Shown here one piece after another: positions 16,741-25,951 of a stretch of DNA of 64,000 bases. The notes below the pieces were generated by a model. The model was not told where the DNA came from. It did not search any database and saw nothing but the letters and a program-made list of their open reading frames with translations. Within the stretch, counting starts at the first letter, position 1; the number at the start of each line of letters is the position of its first letter. The stretch lies in the NCBI GenBank assembly GCA_963838155.1, contig CAWIQE010000002.1, positions 310,001-374,000 on the forward strand. The letters run 5' to 3'. This stretch comes from Pararhizobium_B sp963838155. Its GTDB lineage: Bacteria > Pseudomonadota > Alphaproteobacteria > Rhizobiales > Rhizobiaceae. The translations under genes and the position numbers were made by a program.

Positions 16741-17880
16741 TCAGAACATCCGTTCGAAGCGGGTCTTGCCGGTGTCCACGCTGACGCTGGCGCTCATGCC
16801 CGAGCGCAGCACCTTGGACCCGTCGCCGTCGATCCTGATCCGGACGGGAATGCGCTGGACGACCTTGACCCAGTTGCCGGTCGCGTTCTGCGCCGGGATC
16901 AGCGAGAACTCGGAGCCGGTGGCCGCTCCCACGGAGGCGACCGTGCCCTTGATGTCGAGACCCGGATAGGTGTCCACGCCGACCTCGACCTTCTGGCCGT
17001 CGACCATGTCGGTCAGCTGCGTTTCCTTGAAGTTCGCCTGGATCCAGGTGTCGCCGTTCTCCACGACCGACAGCATCTGGGTGCCCTCGCTGACATATTG
17101 TCCCTTGTTGAGCTTGTCGACCTGGCTGACGATGCCTGCGACCGGCGCGCGCACGGTCGTGCGATCGAGATCGAGCTTGGCCTTCGACCTGTCGGCCAGC
17201 GCCGAGAGCACGGCCGGCTGCTGGTCGACCGGGAGATCCGGATTGCCGTTCAGCGCGGCCGCCGCCGAATCCACGGCCTGCCGGGCGAGCGCCACGTCGT
17301 TGTCGGCCTGGGTGACGGCGAGCTGCGCCTGATCGAGATCGGCGGAGGTTGCGAAGCCCTTCTTGGAAAGGTCCGTGGACCGGTCGAGCGCGCGATGGCG
17401 GATGTCCGCCGTCGATTTCGCCGCATCGAGCTTCACGACCGCGGTGCGGTAGTCCGCCTGCAGCTGCTGGACCTTCAGTCGCGCCTGCGCCAGGGAAGCG
17501 TTCGCCGCGTCCAAGGCGATCTTGTAGGACGAAGGATCGATGCGGAACAGGAGATCGCCCGCCTTGACCTTCTGGTTCTCGCCCACCGCGACCTCCGAGA
17601 TCTTGCCGGCGACGTCGGCCGAAATGGCGACATGCGTCTGCTCGACATACGCATTGTCGGTCTCGACGTAGCGGCCGCCGGTCAGCCACACATAGCCGCC
17701 GCCGACCAGGAGGACGATCGGAACCGACGCGAGAAGCAGGAAGCGGAAGCCGCGGCGGCGCCTCTTCGGGGCCACGTCGCCCGGCGACTCCATCGGCTTC
17801 AGCGGCGCCACATTGTCCTTCTGCGGGGCCTCGCCGACTTCCGGCTTGTCACCCTGCGGAACCCTTGCACGAACATTCAT
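16741..17880 (-). CDS. HlyD-family membrane-fusion protein (EmrA-type)
   Basis: 379 residues. A basic cytoplasmic tail (KRRRRGFR) precedes one transmembrane helix (about 49-68). The periplasmic adaptor follows: a lipoyl-like half motif (TDNAYVEQTHVAISADVAGK, about 74-93), a helical hairpin (about 120-215) and the second half GIVSQVDKLNKGQYV. EmrA proteins bridge the inner-membrane pump and an outer-membrane channel, which is not encoded here. The start overlaps the marR stop as ATGA, so translation is coupled to the regulator. Confidence 0.93.
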   Translation of the reverse strand: MNVRARVPQGDKPEVGEAPQKDNVAPLKPMESPGDVAPKRRRRGFRFLLLASVPIVLLVGGGYVWLTGGRYVETDNAYVEQTHVAISADVAGKISEVAVGENQKVKAGDLLFRIDPSSYKIALDAANASLAQARLKVQQLQADYRTAVVKLDAAKSTADIRHRALDRSTDLSKKGFATSADLDQAQLAVTQADNDVALARQAVDSAAAALNGNPDLPVDQQPAVLSALADRSKAKLDLDRTTVRAPVAGIVSQVDKLNKGQYVSEGTQMLSVVENGDTWIQANFKETQLTDMVDGQKVEVGVDTYPGLDIKGTVASVGAATGSEFSLIPAQNATGNWVKVVQRIPVRIRIDGDGSKVLRSGMSASVSVDTGKTRFERMF

Positions 17881-18347
17881 GCGGTTTCTTCCTCAAACTT
17901 GCGAACTCTCTTCGAGATGTTCTCGTTTATGCGATTCAGACCATCGATCAGCGCGGAGCGCTCGTCCTGGTCGAATCCCTCGAATGCCTCTTCGTAGACC
18001 GCCAACGCGATCTCCCGCATGTCGCCGAGGAGATCCCGCGACACGTCCGTCAGGAACACGCGCTTGGCGCGCTTGTCCTCCGGGTTCGGCATCCGGCGAA
18101 CGAAGCCCGCGGCTTCCATGCGGTCGACGAGGCGGCAAACCGTCATCGGTTCGATGTCGAGCCGGCTTGCCAAGGCAACCTGGGTGAGGCCGTCGGAGCG
18201 CGACAGCTGGCCGATCGCTCGCCATTGCGCCGAGGTGAGACCGTGCTCCTGCGCCCGCTGTTCGAAGCGGCGGCGCAGGATTCGCGACGTTTCCCCGAGC
18301 AGAAAGCCGAAGCCGCTCAGACTTGTGGAGGCACCATGCTTTGACAT
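17877..18347 (-). CDS. MarR-family transcriptional regulator of the efflux operon
   Basis: 156 residues with the winged helix-turn-helix at about 45-110 (LTSAQWRAIGQLSRSDGLTQ then ASRLDIEPMTVCRLVDRM; wing EDKRAKRVFLT). It is the first gene of the operon with the EmrA/EmrB pair, the usual arrangement for a ligand-relieved repressor. The ATG at 18347 is chosen because the protein then starts like its relatives. No ribosome site precedes it, however, and a TATTATATA box ends about ten bases upstream, so the transcript may be leaderless. An inverted repeat overlaps this ATG. Confidence 0.9.
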   Translation of the reverse strand: MSKHGASTSLSGFGFLLGETSRILRRRFEQRAQEHGLTSAQWRAIGQLSRSDGLTQVALASRLDIEPMTVCRLVDRMEAAGFVRRMPNPEDKRAKRVFLTDVSRDLLGDMREIALAVYEEAFEGFDQDERSALIDGLNRINENISKRVRKFEEETA

Positions 18348-18374
18348 AAGCGCGTATATAATAACCGTGCTTAT
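18346..18374 (-). promoter_or_regulatory. marR promoter/operator
   Basis: Inverted repeat ATAAGCGC and GTGCTTAT with centres 21 bp apart, i.e. two helical turns, in an A+T-rich patch. On the minus strand TTGCAA and TATATA lie about 16 bp apart and are interleaved with the repeat. Binding of the encoded MarR protein here would block its own promoter. Confidence 0.6.
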
Positions 18375-18456
18375 CATTGCAAGGAGATTTTTGGCGCGGC
18401 GCGAACGAAAATATCGCACCGGCGGTGGAGACCTTCGTCGGGGCCGGGACGGCCTC

Positions 18457-21400
18457 TCAGTTGAACGGCGAGACGGTCGGGGGCGGATCGAGGTTCAGCT
18501 TGGGCAGGCCCAGCGGCGCCGGCGAACGGGGCGCAGGAGGTTGAGGGGTCGGCGAATCGGGAACGGCCTTGCCAGGGGGACCGCCCGCGGGCTTGTCGGC
18601 GCTTTCGGCCTTCTGCCGGGCCGCCTCCTCGCGGGCCGCCTCCTCGCGGGCGGCGTCCCGCGCCGCCCGCCCGGCAGCGCGCCGGCGGAGCTCTTCCTTC
18701 ATGATGGCCTCGTCGCGCTGCCGTTCGGCGCCGCGGAACCTCTGAAGGTCCATTTCGCGCCTCAGGCGCTGCTTCTGCAGGACGCCGGCCTGGAGAAGCT
18801 CGACCTTGCGGCGCTGGATTTCGAACGCCCGAAGCGAGAGGTAGTTGCTGAGTTCCGCCGCGTCGATCGTCCGGTGCGGATCGGCGAGCGGTCCGGCGTA
18901 ACGCAGCGCGACCGCCGGCGTTCCTCCGCCGTTGATCGCGTCGTCGCCCGGCTTGTAGGTCACGTTCATCGTCCCATCCAGCGTGCGGCTTGCCAGGTCG
19001 ACGGTGGCCTCGGCATGCACCGTGGCGCCGGGACCGCTCATGTCGACGTCGGAGACGCGGGCCTTGCCGTTGTTGATGGCGAACGGAACCGAGAGGCTTC
19101 CGGGGGAGAAGTTTCCGCCTTCGATCGCGCTTTTCGCGAGACCGGCAACCGACTGCGCCGTGATCTTGAAGTCCTTCTTGCCGTCGACCGCCTTGAGGAT
19201 CTCGGGAAAGCCGTCGGTCCGGATGCCGTTGATCCGGAGGCCCGAGAAGGACAGCGCACCCGATCCGGTCGCGGCGTTCACCAGCGCAAGGGGGGTCTTG
19301 CCGGACGCCTCGAAGGAGCCGGAGACATCGACCTTGCCGGTGGCGGGAGCCGGCTTTCCCCTCCCCCGGGCAGCAGGCGCGCGAGATCCGCGCCTTTCAA
19401 CGACAGCTGCGTGGTGAGCAGGCCGGTGGAACTGGAATCGACCAGCTTGAGGTTGCCGCTCAAGTGCCCGCCGAGCCACGTCGCACGCAGGTCGCCGACA
19501 TTGAGGGCACCGTCGCGCAACGACACCTCGCCGCGGAAGCCGCGTGCCGCCGGCCCGAAGCCGAGGTCGGCGTGATCGGCGGCAAGGTCTATGTCGAAAT
19601 CGAGCCCGAAATCCTGCGGAGGCGCGAATTCGGCGGTTCCCCACCCGCCATCCGCGTCCCTCACGGCTCCCGGACCCAGGACCAGCCGCGCGAACCAGCC
19701 CGCGTCCGCCTCGTCGAGAGACAGGTGGCCGGTGACGGTCGATTTCGATTGCCGGTCGAGGGACAGGTCGCCGGTGACGGCGTTCTGGATCAGGGACCCT
19801 TCGATGCCCGACATCTCGATCTTGTCGGCCCCGACCGCGACGGTGCCGCGCAGGTCGACGGGCAATCCGGTCGGCGCGTCGGGAAGCGCGATGCCGTTCA
19901 TGATCAGGTATGGAGAAAGGTCCGCCGACTTGAGCCGCACGGCAAGTTGCGCGGTGGCGGGCTTGTCCGGCGGCATCGCGAAGGTGCCGTTCGCGTCCAG
20001 TTCCGTATCGGCGCCGGAGAGGCTCGCGTTGAGATGCGCACCCGTGGCGGGAGTGCCGGTCAACCGCACGGACAGGAGCCCTGGACCCGGCGCGTCGATC
20101 GGCAGCGGCTCGAGGCCGACCTGCCGAAGCAGCTTGTTGACGGAGTCGTTCTGCGCCGTCAGTTCGACGGTGACGGGGACGGAGCCGGGCGCGCCGGCCA
20201 TTTTCGCGCGGTCGAGGTCGAACGTTATGTCGCTTCCGCCCGCCGTTCCCTTCGCGGCGATCTTCACCCGGCCCGATCCGAGCGTCGCGTCGACCGTCAT
20301 CCCCGTGCCGGCGAAGGCGGAGGCGGAGCGGGAAAGGTGGTCGAGGGCGACGTTCGAGCCTCCGACGACCTGGGCGAAGGTCAGGAGCGGCTTCAGGTTC
20401 TTCGCGTCGATCCGGGCATGCAGGGTGCCGGTCGGATCGCCTTCCAGGCCGCGCAAACTGCCTTTCAGCAGAATTTTCGCACCGGCGAGGCTGTCGATCT
20501 TCAAATGGCCGATCGTGAGCGTCTCGCCGTCGTAGCCGAACACCGTATCGACGCCGCTCGCCTGCGCGCCGAAGGCCTCGAACCGGTCCGCCTGAAGCTT
20601 CGCGGTGATGTTCTCGTCTTCGAGGCTCAGGCCGTTCTTCCTTCCCGTAAAGAGGCCGGCGAGCGCCTTGACCGCGTCGAGATCGATGTTGTCGCCGCTC
20701 AGGTCCATGGCGATGTCGGCGCGTCCCTTCGGCGGAACGCTTCGTTCGAACCCGCCCTTGATCGTGGACGGCCCGACCGCCAGCTCGAGATTCTCGAACC
20801 TCTGGACGTCGGATGTCAGCGTGACGTCCGCCGAGAGGCCGGCGCCGGCGAGAAGCCTGATCTGCGGATCGACCTTCCCCGTCAGCCAGTCGGCGAGGCC
20901 CGAGGGCTGCTTCGAGGCCACGAGCAGATGCCCGGAGAAGCCGAACCGGTTGCCGAGCGCCAGGTTCCCCTTCGCCTCGACCTCGGTGCGGCCGGGAAAC
21001 TTGGCCGCGAACCGATCGATCTTCCAGTTGTCGCGGTCCGGCTCGGCCATGATCTGAACGTCCCGGACCGTCGTGTCGCCGGCGACGATCGCCGGCAGCT
21101 TGATGCTCGCCTTGCCGGGCATCGGCGGGATGGGGATGAGGTCGCCGATCCGATGGAGGATCGCCAGGCGCCCTGCCGGCGTGAGCGCCGGTACGGGTCG
21201 GCTTCCCTTGCCCCCGGCGCCAGCCTTGCCGTTGGCGCCGGAGTCCCTGTCGATGCGGTCGATATCGATCTGCTGGCCGCTGGCCGTGAGCATGAAATTC
21301 GGCTGGTCCCCGGTGTCGATCGTCGCGTCGCCGGTGACGATATACGGATCGGCCGTCGGGCCGATCTCCAGGCGATAGCCGGAAACGGCCATGCGGGCGT

Positions 21401-22232
21401 TGTCGAGCGAGAACCGGCCGGTCGCCCGCGCCACGGCGGGCTGCTGGCGGCCACCGGAGCGCTCGGTCCCGCCGTGTCCGGAAATCGCCGCCAGGTCGAG
21501 AACCTGCAGCGTGAACTGACCGCCGTAGTGCGGCTTGTTGCCGACGAAACCGGCGTCGCCCTCTGTCTCGATCGACACCGGTTCCCCGTCCGGCAGCAGA
21601 CGTGCCCGAAGCCGCATCTTCCCGTTAGCGTCGACGGTTCCGGTCGAAAAGGAAAAGGCGCCGGAATGGTCGTCTATGGCGCCCGTGCCTTCGACGTGCC
21701 AGGGGCCGGCCAGGCTGTCGGCGGAAAGGCGCGCATCGAGATTGCGGATTTCCTGGGTCCGGTCGTGCTGCTCGTCGACGAAGTCGATCGCGCCCTTGGT
21801 GATCTCGACGTTCTCCAGGACCACCGACCGCGCAGGCAGGTCGTCGCCGTTGCGCAGGGCCCAGTCGAGGGACCCGTCGTCGAGCAGACGGACGGTGCCC
21901 CTCGGCCCGTCGATGCGCATGTCGAAGATGAGGATCTGTCCGCGCAGGAACGGAGCGAGCTCCGCGTCCATCGAGAAGTGGGCGATCGTCATCATCGTCG
22001 CGCCGGTCTTGGCGTTCACGACGCGCACGTCGCCGAAGGTGACCGACGGGAACGGCAGCAATCGGGCCTGGGCGGAGCCCAGGACCTCCACCCGTTGCCC
22101 GAGAACGCGACTCGCCTCCCGTTCGAAATCCTGGCGATAACTGGTCCAGTTGATGAAATAGGGACCGATCAGCGCCGCGAACAGCAACAGGACGATTATA
22201 CCCCCGACGACGACAAACAGGCGGGTCAGCGT
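18457..22232 (-). CDS. AsmA-family protein, disrupted by a one-base frameshift
   Basis: Large envelope protein of the AsmA/TamB-like group, thought to move lipids between membranes or to influence outer-membrane assembly. It has an N-terminal anchor (VVVGGIIVLLLFAALIGPYF), an AsmA domain with PFPSVTFGDVRV, long beta-rich repeats and a C-terminal AsmA_2-type part ending in an Arg/Glu/Ala coiled coil and Pro-rich tail. Two frames must be joined near 19358-19370 at a GGGGGAGGGG tract (minus strand). One added G gives 1258 residues in a single frame. GGAGGA lies upstream, but the first possible start is ACG at 22232 or CTG at 22229; the first TTG (22187) would delete half the anchor. Confidence 0.8.
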
Positions 22233-22319
22233 TCAAGTCCTCCGAATCTACCGCAGGCACACGTTTTGTAACATCGATCGTAATAAGTTGACATGCGGCA
22301 CGCGAAAGACCGGTGGGTA

Positions 22320-23735
22320 TCAAGGATCGAGGGCGAAGATCTTCCCGGGGTTCATGATGTCGAGCGGATCGAAAGCCTTCTTGATCCGGCGCATGAGATC
22401 GATGGCGCCGCCGAGTTCCTCGACCAGGAAGCCCTGCTTGCCCTGCCCTATCCCATGCTCGCCCGTACAGGTCCCGTCCATGGAGAGCGCGCGGGCGTTC
22501 AGCCGGCGGGTGAATTCCTCGACCCGCTGGATCTCGGACGGATCGCTCATGTCCATCAGGGCCAGCACGTGGAAGTTTCCGTCGCCTGCGTGACCGACGA
22601 TGGGGGCGACGAGGCCGAGATCTGCGATGTCGGCCTGGGTGCCCGCGATGCAGTCGGCCAGCCGCGAGATCGGCACGCAGACGTCGGTGGACAGGCCGTT
22701 GCAGCCCGGCCTCAACTGCATGGATGCGAAATAGGCATGGTGGCGCGCCCTCCAGAGTTTCGCCCGCTCCTCCGCGTCGGCGGTCCACAGGAAATCGCCG
22801 CCATCGAACTCGGCGGCGATCTCACCGAACATGCGCGACTGGATCGCGACCGTCTCGTCGGTCCCGTGGAACTCGACGAAGAGCGTCGGCGCGACCGGGT
22901 AGGACAGGCCCGAATAGGCGTTGCAGGCCTTCATCTGCAGCTCGTCCAGAAGCTCGATCCGGGCGACGGGAATGCCCAGCTGGATCGTCATGATGACCGC
23001 GTTGCACGCGGCTTCGAGCGTCGGGAACGCGCATACCCCGCCGGCGATGGTCTGCGGGATGCCCTGCAGGCGAAGGGTGATCGAGGTGAGGATGCCGAGG
23101 GTCCCTTCCGATCCGACGAAAAGCCGCGTCAGGTCGTAGCCGGCCGACGTCTTGCGCGCGCGATGGGCCGTGCGCACCTCCTCGCCGTCGGCGGTCACGG
23201 CCGTCACGGCGATGACGTTGTCGCGCATCGTGCCGTAGCGGACGGCGTTGGTCCCGGAGGCTCGCGTCGACGCCATTCCGCCGATGGTCGCGTTCGCGCC
23301 CGGATCGATGGGGAAGAAGAGACCGGTGTCGCGCAGATAGGCGTTGAGATCCTCGCGCGTGACCCCCGGCTCCACCGTGCAGTCGAGATCCTCCTGGTTG
23401 ACGGCTATCACACGGTTCATGCGGCCCGTGTCGAGCGATATGCCCCCGTCCGGCGCATTGACGTGGCCCTCGAGCGAACTGCCGACTCCGAACGGGATGA
23501 TCGGCGTTCGGTGGGCGGCGCAGACCCGAACGATCTCCTGTATCTCGGCCGCCGTTTCCGGCCATACGACCGCGTCGGGCGGCTGGGCCGGTATGTAGCT
23601 GGTGGTGTGGGCATGCTGCTCGCGCAGGGACCGACCGGTCTGGAGCCGGTCTCCGAAGCGCTGCTTCAGGATGCCGATGGCCGCCGCGATGCCTTCCTCG
23701 TTACGAACGCCCGGCCTGATGTCCGATAGCGCCAT
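22320..23735 (-). CDS. FAD-linked oxidase, D-lactate dehydrogenase (cytochrome) type
   Basis: 471 residues. The N-terminal PCMH FAD-binding domain (about 50-230) shows IIPFGVGSSLEGHVNA and the loop GMASTRASGTNAVRYGTM. The C-terminal cap has GHAGDGNFH and CTGEHGIGQGK, the substrate/metal motifs of the D-lactate, glycolate and 2-hydroxyglutarate dehydrogenase group. The overall pattern is closest to mitochondrial-type D-lactate dehydrogenases that pass electrons to cytochrome c or quinone; substrate assignment within the group is by similarity only. GGGAG precedes the ATG. It lies upstream of the AsmA-like gene in the same direction, 87 bp apart. Confidence 0.88.
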   Translation of the reverse strand: MALSDIRPGVRNEEGIAAAIGILKQRFGDRLQTGRSLREQHAHTTSYIPAQPPDAVVWPETAAEIQEIVRVCAAHRTPIIPFGVGSSLEGHVNAPDGGISLDTGRMNRVIAVNQEDLDCTVEPGVTREDLNAYLRDTGLFFPIDPGANATIGGMASTRASGTNAVRYGTMRDNVIAVTAVTADGEEVRTAHRARKTSAGYDLTRLFVGSEGTLGILTSITLRLQGIPQTIAGGVCAFPTLEAACNAVIMTIQLGIPVARIELLDELQMKACNAYSGLSYPVAPTLFVEFHGTDETVAIQSRMFGEIAAEFDGGDFLWTADAEERAKLWRARHHAYFASMQLRPGCNGLSTDVCVPISRLADCIAGTQADIADLGLVAPIVGHAGDGNFHVLALMDMSDPSEIQRVEEFTRRLNARALSMDGTCTGEHGIGQGKQGFLVEELGGAIDLMRRIKKAFDPLDIMNPGKIFALDP

Positions 23736-23858
23736 GTGCTGCTCCCGTAGATTCCGACTGGATTTTTTGACGTGTCAATGTGCCAAGTCGAAGGCACTTG
23801 TCCACCGCCTTGGCCGAGAATGCCCTACCGCTTTCGACCGCATCCCCGGCATCGCCGG

Positions 23859-25691
23859 CTAGCCGTAGTGATTGCGGATGACGGCCTGGGCGATCTCCTC
23901 CCGGTCGATGATGCCGACCACCTCGTCCGGACGAGGCACGCCACGGTTTCCCTTGATGACGATCGCGTAGGAGCGCCCTCGCCGGCTCATCCGCGTGATG
24001 ACGTCGTTCAGGTTGCTGCGTTCGGTCGCGATGATGAATTCGTTGAGCGAGAGGTCGCCGAGGCGCTGGTTGGCGACCTTCTCCATGCGATACCGGATCG
24101 TGCCGAAGCGGATGAAGCCGGCCAGCCGCTGGCCGTCGCTGACGAGAACCTTCGTCGTCTCGGGATCGATCTGGCTGATGGCGTCGGCGACCGTCATCTC
24201 CTGCGGCAGGACCTTGAAGTTCCGGTTGACGACCTCGTTGACCGGCTGGACGAGGAACATGTTCGTCGTCCTGTCCGTGGGGATCGGCGTCCCTCGACCG
24301 CGCAGCTTGATGGTGTAGATGTCGCTGGTGACCAGGGCGCGTCGAATGCCGAGCGCGATGGCGCAGGCCAGCGTCAGCGGCAGGATCATGTTGTAGTCGC
24401 GCGTCATCTCGAAGATCATGACGATCGCCGTCATCGCGGCGCTGGTCGCCGCGCCGACCATCGCCGCCATGCCGATCATCGCATAGGTCGGCACCGAGAT
24501 GTCGAGATGGGGGAAGAGCATCGTCGCGGCCGAGGCGATGGCTGCGCCGAAAGCCGCGCCCATGAACAGCGACGGCGAGAAGATGCCGCCGGACGAGCCC
24601 GAACCGAGGCTGATGCAGGTCGCCAGGAGCTTGCCGAAGAACAGCGCCACGAGCAGCACAATGCTGAGGCTGTTGCCGTCGCGGCAGCAATCGATGATGA
24701 ACTGTATGGTCGCGTAGCCGACGCCGAGCACCTGGTAGTGCCCGCTGGCGAGCATGAACAGGTAGCCCGTGAGGCCGACGACCGCCATTCCGATCACGCT
24801 CTGGAAATAGGGACTGACCGGGAGGCCCTCGAAGAAGTCCTCCATGAAGGCGAGGAGCTTCACGAAGGCCCAGGCCGCCACGCCGAGCACGATGCCGATG
24901 ACGGCCGAGAGCACGATCTCCACGCCGTTGACGGTCTGGATCTGCTCCATGCCCCTCAGGAAGGGGACGGAAAACGCCAATTCCGCGCCCATGACGATGC
25001 GGTAGCCGTAGGTCGAGGTGGCGGTCGCGACGACGACGGGGAGAAAGCTGCGCGTCGAGATTTCCGGCAGCAGCACCTCGCTGGCGAACAGCACTCCGCC
25101 GAGCGGCGTGTTGAAGGTCGCCGCGATGCCCGCCCCGGCACCCGCCGACAGGAGGATGATCTTCTGCGCGCGGATCAGCCGGAGCTTGCGCGCGAAGGTG
25201 GACCCGAAGGACGCGCCGATCTGGATGATCGGCCCCTCGCGGCCGATCGAGGCGCCCGTGCCTATGGAGATGGCCGAGGCGATCGACTTCACCACGGCGA
25301 CGATGCCGCGCACGTTTCCCGCCTGGTGATAGATCGCGTACATGACCTCCGGCACGCCGTGTCCCTTGGCTTCCGGCGCGAAGCTGCGCACCAGGAAGAC
25401 GACGATGAGACCGCCGACGACGGGCACCGCGATGATCAAGGGTCCCCAGGGACTGGCCGGGCCGTAGGCGTTCGGATCGTAGTGCGCCGAGATCTCGCCG
25501 TAGAAGGCGAAGTTGGTTATCACCGCGATCAGCAACTTGAAGAAGATCGCCCCAAGCCCGGCGACGACGCCGACGATGAGCGCCAGGCAGGTGAGCAGCG
25601 CGAGGGAGACCTCCCGCTCGGCCGGTTCCGCCGCAACCTCGTCCGCAGCCTTTTCTGATGCGGTCGGTTCGGCTGCGGCTTCGGTCGACAT
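23859..25691 (-). CDS. ClC-family chloride channel/antiporter with C-terminal CBS pair
   Basis: 610 residues. The ClC membrane core (about 25-440) carries the three anion-site motifs: GHGVPEV (variant of GSGIP), GREGPIIQ with the gating glutamate, and SGGIFSPSLFMGAAFG. The gating Glu and the central Ser-equivalent region suggest a Cl-/H+ exchanger rather than a pure channel, though this cannot be settled by eye. Two CBS domains follow (about 475-600: VLPQEMTVADAISQID, and RTPxD-like segments ending PDEVVGIIDREEI), probably sensing nucleotides. Transcribed alone. Confidence 0.92.
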   Translation of the reverse strand: MSTEAAAEPTASEKAADEVAAEPAEREVSLALLTCLALIVGVVAGLGAIFFKLLIAVITNFAFYGEISAHYDPNAYGPASPWGPLIIAVPVVGGLIVVFLVRSFAPEAKGHGVPEVMYAIYHQAGNVRGIVAVVKSIASAISIGTGASIGREGPIIQIGASFGSTFARKLRLIRAQKIILLSAGAGAGIAATFNTPLGGVLFASEVLLPEISTRSFLPVVVATATSTYGYRIVMGAELAFSVPFLRGMEQIQTVNGVEIVLSAVIGIVLGVAAWAFVKLLAFMEDFFEGLPVSPYFQSVIGMAVVGLTGYLFMLASGHYQVLGVGYATIQFIIDCCRDGNSLSIVLLVALFFGKLLATCISLGSGSSGGIFSPSLFMGAAFGAAIASAATMLFPHLDISVPTYAMIGMAAMVGAATSAAMTAIVMIFEMTRDYNMILPLTLACAIALGIRRALVTSDIYTIKLRGRGTPIPTDRTTNMFLVQPVNEVVNRNFKVLPQEMTVADAISQIDPETTKVLVSDGQRLAGFIRFGTIRYRMEKVANQRLGDLSLNEFIIATERSNLNDVITRMSRRGRSYAIVIKGNRGVPRPDEVVGIIDREEIAQAVIRNHYG

Positions 25692-25853
25692 GGGCTACGG
25701 GTTCGCCTGATGGATTGTTGAGAGCACCGCTCGCATGCGGCAATTTGGCCGGTTATTGCATTTTTTTCCTGCGGATCAAACGCTCTCGATCGCGAAGCGA
25801 AGGTTTTCCGCCAATTTGTCGCATGGCGGACAGCGGGCCGGCTGGTGGGCTAC

Positions 25854-25888
25854 AGCGTGTCCGCACTTCACGGAATCGCGGACACGCT
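25854..25888. repeat. Hairpin-forming intergenic repeat (second family), copy 1
   Basis: Perfect 11-bp arms AGCGTGTCCGC/GCGGACACGCT around the loop ACTTCACGGAATC. The loop and right arm recur at 30878-30909. It sits between the ClC gene and the end of the RND pump gene. There is no T-run, so it is not a standard terminator. Confidence 0.6.
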
Positions 25889-25912
25889 CGACCTCATTGT
25901 TTTTACGCGCTC

Positions 25913-25946
25913 CCGGACGGAAAACCGGTGTCCGCTTTTCCTGGAA
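25913..25946. repeat. Single copy of the GGACGGAAAACCGG intergenic repeat
   Basis: CCGGACGGAAAACCGG then TCCGCTTTTCCTGGAA, matching the arrays at 0.3, 37.3 and 41.4 kb with a few changes. It ends six bases before the stop codon of the RND pump. Confidence 0.8.
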
Positions 25947-25951
25947 GCGCC

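Noticed and set aside
19355..19372. Programmed ribosomal frameshift in the AsmA-like gene
   Set aside because: No heptameric slippery sequence of the X-XXY-YYZ type and no downstream stimulator evident; AsmA proteins are not known to use recoding, and three other genes here have comparable one-base indels.
19464..22271. Long plus-strand frame opposite the AsmA-like gene
   Set aside because: Same shadow effect; no motif, no ribosome site, and the minus strand encodes a recognisable family.
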